NCBI GenBank assembly: GCA_947453525.1 | Contig: CANGHD010000016.1 | Span: forward strand, 1-36,174 | DNA from: Paracoccaceae bacterium | Lineage (GTDB): Bacteria; Pseudomonadota; Alphaproteobacteria; Rhodobacterales; Rhodobacteraceae | Direction: 5' to 3' | DNA length: 36,174 bases | Part shown: one piece after another, positions 33,412-36,174 of the stretch | Numbering within the stretch: the stretch's first letter is position 1 | Layout of the letters: each line of letters starts with the position of its first letter | Notes under the pieces: model-generated | The model's database searches: none | Told to the model about the DNA's origin: nothing | What the model saw: the letters and a program-made list of their open reading frames with translations, nothing else | Position numbers and translations under genes: made by a program

Positions 33412-33836
33412 TGCGCGCCTTGGCCCTGATCGCAGTGTTGGCCAGCCCGGCTTGTGCCGACAGTATCGTGGCCACCCGTACGATCCGGGCACAAGCCGTC
33501 ATCAGCTCGGAAGACATCGCCATGGTCGACGCCGACATTTCCGGCGCCTTGTCCTCGCCGGACCTGGCCGTTGGGATGGAAGCGAGGGTGACGCTTTACG
33601 CCGGCCGTCCCCTGCGCCAAGCGGATGTCAGCGTGCCGGCTTTGGTCAAACGCAACCAGATGGTCACGCTGGTCTATCAGACCGCCGGGCTTTCCATCCG
33701 CACCGATGGCCGCGCGTTGGAGCGTGGGGCTGCGGGGGATTTCATTCACGTCATGAACCTGTCCTCGCACCTGACCATTCAGGGCCTTGTAGCCCCCGAT
33801 GGCAGCGTCAGCGTCGGGCCGATCAACAAGGGATAA
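33411..33836 (+). CDS. flgA: Flagellar P-ring assembly chaperone FlgA
   Basis: A 141-residue periplasmic protein: signal peptide MRALALIAVLASPACA, then a SAF domain with VVATRTIRAQAVISSEDI-like sequence and GRPLRQADVSVPALVKRNQMVTLVYQTAGLSIRTDGRALERGAAGDFIHVMNLSS. FlgA aids polymerisation of FlgI into the P ring. It is a short form, lacking the extra N-terminal domain of enteric FlgA. flgI itself is not in the window. It overlaps flgG by one base and precedes flgH by 3 nt. Confidence 0.92.
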   Translation: MRALALIAVLASPACADSIVATRTIRAQAVISSEDIAMVDADISGALSSPDLAVGMEARVTLYAGRPLRQADVSVPALVKRNQMVTLVYQTAGLSIRTDGRALERGAAGDFIHVMNLSSHLTIQGLVAPDGSVSVGPINKG

Positions 33837-33839
33837 TCG

Positions 33840-34556
33840 ATGCGCAGGCTATTGATACCATGTGTCTTTCTGGCAAGCTGCGGCGACCTGAGCCGCATTG
33901 GTCGCCCGCCGGAGTTTTCACCGCTGGAGGGAAACACTGAACACAATGCGATGTACTCCGCCCTGCCCCGGACCGTCGATGACCGCGGCCCGACCGAACA
34001 ATCTTCCCTGTGGACCGCCCAGCGCAATTCGCTTCTCGGCGATCACCGGGCCAGCACGCGTGGTGATATCCTGACCGTCGTCGTGCAGATCAATGATCAG
34101 GCGACGATCAACGACTCCACTGGTCGCAGCCGGACGGGGACTGATAAACTGGGTGTGCCCTCGCTCTTTGGCATCCCGCAACGGCTGGACGCGGTCTTGC
34201 CGGCTGGCGCCACTTCGGCCAGTCTGGTTTCAACCAATTCGTCATCGACCTTCGCGGGCGCGGGGAATGTGGCGCGCAACGAGAAGGTCACGCTGCGCCT
34301 TGCCGCGACAGTTGTCGAGGAATTGCCCAACGGCGTGCTGCGCATCGAAGGACAGCAGCAGGTCCGGGTCAACAGTGAGATGCGCGATCTGATCGTCAGC
34401 GGCTATGTGCGCCCGGATGACATTTCCCGCCAGAATGAGATCACCTATGACAAGATTGCTGACGCGCAGATCTCTTACGGAGGCCGGGGACTGCTGACGG
34501 ATGTGCAGCAGCCCACCTATGGTCAGCAGATCGCTGACCAGATCCTGCCGTTCTGA
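33840..34556 (+). CDS. flgH: Flagellar L-ring lipoprotein FlgH
   Basis: The 238-residue product has a lipoprotein signal MRRLLIPCVFLASCGDLS with the lipobox LASC and Cys14 as the acylated residue. Family markers are SLWTAQRNSLLGDHRASTRGDILTVVVQINDQATINDSTGRSR and LPNGVLRIEGQQQVRVNSEMRDLIVSGYVRPDDIS, and the end DVQQPTYGQQIADQILPF. FlgH forms the outer-membrane L ring around the rod. It lies between flgA and fliL. Confidence 0.95.
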   Translation: MRRLLIPCVFLASCGDLSRIGRPPEFSPLEGNTEHNAMYSALPRTVDDRGPTEQSSLWTAQRNSLLGDHRASTRGDILTVVVQINDQATINDSTGRSRTGTDKLGVPSLFGIPQRLDAVLPAGATSASLVSTNSSSTFAGAGNVARNEKVTLRLAATVVEELPNGVLRIEGQQQVRVNSEMRDLIVSGYVRPDDISRQNEITYDKIADAQISYGGRGLLTDVQQPTYGQQIADQILPF

Positions 34557-34561
34557 TCCTC

Positions 34562-35026
34562 ATGATGGGCAAATTCCTTCCAGTTCTGCTCGGCATGATC
34601 GGCCTTTTGATTGGTGGGGGCGCGGGGTATTTTCTGCGACCAGCCCCGGATCCTGCGGCGCAGGCCGAAACCGCCAAGCCTGAGGAGCCGGATCCAAGTC
34701 TGGCGCCTGAATATGCGAAACTGTCCAACCAATTCATCGTGCCGGTCGTCCAGAAGGGCAAGGTGACCGCGATGGTGATCATGTCGCTTAGCCTTGAGGT
34801 GACGACTGGTAGCACGCCGAATGTCTACAATGCCGAACCCAAACTGCGGGATTCGTTCCTGCAGGTGATGTTCGATCACGCCAATGCGGGTGGATTCAGC
34901 GGGTCTTACACGGACGGCTCAAATCTGGTTCTGCTGCGCAGTGCCTTGCTGGAGGCCGCCAAGACGGTGCTGGGTGAGCAGGTGACGGATGTGCTGATCA
35001 CCGACATCGTCCGTCAGGACAGTTGA
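34562..35026 (+). CDS. fliL: Flagellar basal body-associated protein FliL
   Basis: A 154-residue single-pass membrane protein: transmembrane helix at about residues 6-27 (LPVLLGMIGLLIGGGAGYFL), a Pro/Glu-rich linker, then a periplasmic domain with SNQFIVPVVQKGKVTAMVIMSLSLEVTTGS and EPKLRDSFLQVMFDHANAGGF. FliL surrounds stators and affects torque. Two adjacent Met codons precede the sequence. Its last 13 nt overlap the end of the convergent small gene at 35014. Confidence 0.9.
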   Translation: MMGKFLPVLLGMIGLLIGGGAGYFLRPAPDPAAQAETAKPEEPDPSLAPEYAKLSNQFIVPVVQKGKVTAMVIMSLSLEVTTGSTPNVYNAEPKLRDSFLQVMFDHANAGGFSGSYTDGSNLVLLRSALLEAAKTVLGEQVTDVLITDIVRQDS

Positions 35027-35361
35027 TCTTTTCTCCGCCGCTCCCGCAACTTGTCGAGCACTTGATTGCGGCCGAAGGCACGTGCCGCCTCATGCCGGGC
35101 TTCTTCCCATTCCGCCGTTTGTTGCGCCAGCACCGTGTTGATCTCGGACCGCCGTTGATCGGCCCAAACCTCATAGCGAATCGCGACCTCTGCCGCCGCA
35201 ACCAGTGGCAGAGGTGTCGGGCCGGCAGGCTTATTGATCTCAGCCAGACGGTCGAGGCTGCGTTGCCGGACCCGCGCCGCCGTTTCCAGTGCCAGCAACC
35301 TGGTTTCCAGGATCAACTTGCTGACCTCTGCCAGACGTTTCAGCTTTGCCTTGTCTGTCAA
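35014..35361 (-). CDS. Small coiled-coil flagellar-locus protein, possible FliJ counterpart
   Basis: A 115-residue protein whose frame contains no ATG or internal Met; the start is a TTG (35361-35359) overlapping the flhB stop by 4 nt (TTGA), with GAAGGGG about 8 nt upstream. It is highly charged and helical (LAEVSKLILETRLLALETAARVRQRSLDRLAEI, then WADQRRSEINTVLAQQTAEWEEARHEAARAFGR), consistent with an antiparallel coiled coil like FliJ, the stalk of the FliI ATPase, although it is shorter than enteric FliJ (about 147). No FliJ motif is diagnostic enough for a firm name; position directly after flhB supports an export role. Confidence 0.75.
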   Translation of the reverse strand: MTDKAKLKRLAEVSKLILETRLLALETAARVRQRSLDRLAEINKPAGPTPLPLVAAAEVAIRYEVWADQRRSEINTVLAQQTAEWEEARHEAARAFGRNQVLDKLRERRRKDQLS

Positions 35362-36174
35362 TTTGTGCGCCCCTTCGTCCGTTTGCGCAGCGCCTCGGCG
35401 AAGCGGATGGCGGCGGCCACGGATTTGTATTGCTCGCGCCGGATCGGATGACCGACCTCGACCGTCGCATAGATCGCCCGCGCTGCAGGCGGGTCACGGT
35501 GGATCGGCACCCCGGCCTCTGCGGCCTTTTCGCGGATGCGGGCAGCGATGTCGTCGACACCCTTGGCAAGGCAGATCGGAGCGGAGGTGTCGCCCCGCCG
35601 CCATTTCAGGGCAACGGCATAGTGAGTGGGGTTGACCAGAACCACATCCGCGCGCGCCACATCCTGCAGCATCTGCGACGAGGCAATCTCGCGCCCCTTT
35701 TGGCGGCGCTGGCCTTTCACATGCGGATCGCCTTCGCTGTCGCGATGCTCTTCGACCATGTCCTGACGGGTCATCATGTTGCGGCGGCGGTGCTGGCGCC
35801 ACTGCCATCCATAGTCGGCCGCGCCAAAGCCAAGGCTCACAAGGAAGGCCATGAACAGAAACTGCAGCAAGATCTGCATCATCAACAGCCCGGTTTGCCC
35901 GGCCGAGAAGTGCGGACTCATCAACAGCGAGCCGGTAAATTGCGGGACCATGGACACGACCAGCATTCCGACGGCGATCAGTTTCAGCAAGCTTTTCCCG
36001 AAGGAAAAAAGCCCCTCGCGCCCGAACTTTTGCCCTAGGTTTGTCAAGGGAGAGATGCGGGACCATTTTGGGATGATCCGGTCCGGCGCGACGATGAACC
36101 CGCGCTGGACGGCGATGGCGAAGACGGCGCCCCCCATCGGCACCAGCAAGAGCGGCAGGAGCGGCACGGCAAGA
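35358..36174 (-). CDS. flhB: Flagellar export switch protein FlhB, C-terminal part
   Basis: The frame is open to the right edge, so the gene's 5' end is outside the window; at least 271 codons are present. The membrane part has hydrophobic helices such as LLPLLLVPMGGAVFAIAVQRGF and LLKLIAVGMLVVSMVPQF. The autocleavage motif NPTH is in VVLVNPTHYAVALKW (codons at 35622-35633), followed by the cytosolic switch domain with GVDDIAARIREKAAEAGVPI and PIRREQYKSVAAAIRFA. FlhB changes export specificity from rod/hook to filament when signalled by FliK. Its stop codon is overlapped by the small coiled-coil gene. Confidence 0.95.
   Translation of the reverse strand, partial: LAVPLLPLLLVPMGGAVFAIAVQRGFIVAPDRIIPKWSRISPLTNLGQKFGREGLFSFGKSLLKLIAVGMLVVSMVPQFTGSLLMSPHFSAGQTGLLMMQILLQFLFMAFLVSLGFGAADYGWQWRQHRRRNMMTRQDMVEEHRDSEGDPHVKGQRRQKGREIASSQMLQDVARADVVLVNPTHYAVALKWRRGDTSAPICLAKGVDDIAARIREKAAEAGVPIHRDPPAARAIYATVEVGHPIRREQYKSVAAAIRFAEALRKRTKGRTN

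Noticed and set aside
1-36174. CRISPR arrays, tRNA or rRNA genes, prophage or toxin-antitoxin modules
   Set aside because: I looked for regularly spaced repeats, cloverleaf-like segments and typical genes, and saw none.

Overview
The window looks like a chromosome segment of a GC-rich alphaproteobacterium of the order Rhodobacterales (Rhodobacter/Gemmobacter/Tabrizicola-like). The evidence is the rpsT–crotonase–mutM / ubiE–ubiB block, the rnd–kdsD–lptC–lptA–lptB–hpf–ptsN block, and a flagellar locus carrying flaF, flbT and a DUF1217 gene beside a single flagellin. No rRNA, tRNA or CRISPR array was seen.

Region 1 (1-9071) is housekeeping. On the minus strand lie rpsT (cut by the window edge), an enoyl-CoA hydratase and mutM. 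Divergent from them are ubiE and ubiB for ubiquinone synthesis. Facing these across a perfect 24-bp palindrome is a long minus-strand series: rnd, kdsD, lptC, lptA, lptB, then hpf and ptsN after a gap. It covers Kdo precursor synthesis, LPS export, ribosome hibernation and the nitrogen-PTS EIIA. No rpoN lies between lptB and hpf.

Region 2 (9156-16762) is a sugar-acquisition module: a LacI-family repressor, two overlapping palindromic operators, a GH78 alpha-L-rhamnosidase without signal peptide, and a complete CUT1-type ABC importer (binding protein, two permeases, ATPase). A strong hairpin separates the binding-protein gene from the permease genes. The likely job is uptake of rhamnose-containing oligosaccharides or glycosides and their cleavage in the cytoplasm.

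Region 3 (16775-20188, minus) is the most unusual part. An XdhC/CoxI-family gene is followed by a glycosyltransferase resembling mycobacterial GlfT2, with DDD, DD and His motifs at GlfT2-like spacing. Overlapping that gene by 8 nt is a small protein with W-centred internal repeats suggesting a beta-trefoil. These genes follow the flagellar genes fliK and flgD on the same strand.

Region 4 (20258-36174) is flagellar. Minus-strand fliK (about 1205 codons, very long) and flgD diverge from a flgJ-type rod-binding gene and a flgN-like chaperone gene. A dead 838-bp IS5-family element sits exactly at the flgN stop codon. Then come flagellin, flaF, flbT and a DUF1217 gene; fliI on the minus strand; flgB, flgC, fliE, fliQ, flgF, flgG, flgA, flgH and fliL on the plus strand; and, on the minus strand from the right edge, the 3' part of flhB followed by a small coiled-coil protein that could be the FliJ counterpart. 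Many genes overlap by 1-4 nt, indicating translational coupling.
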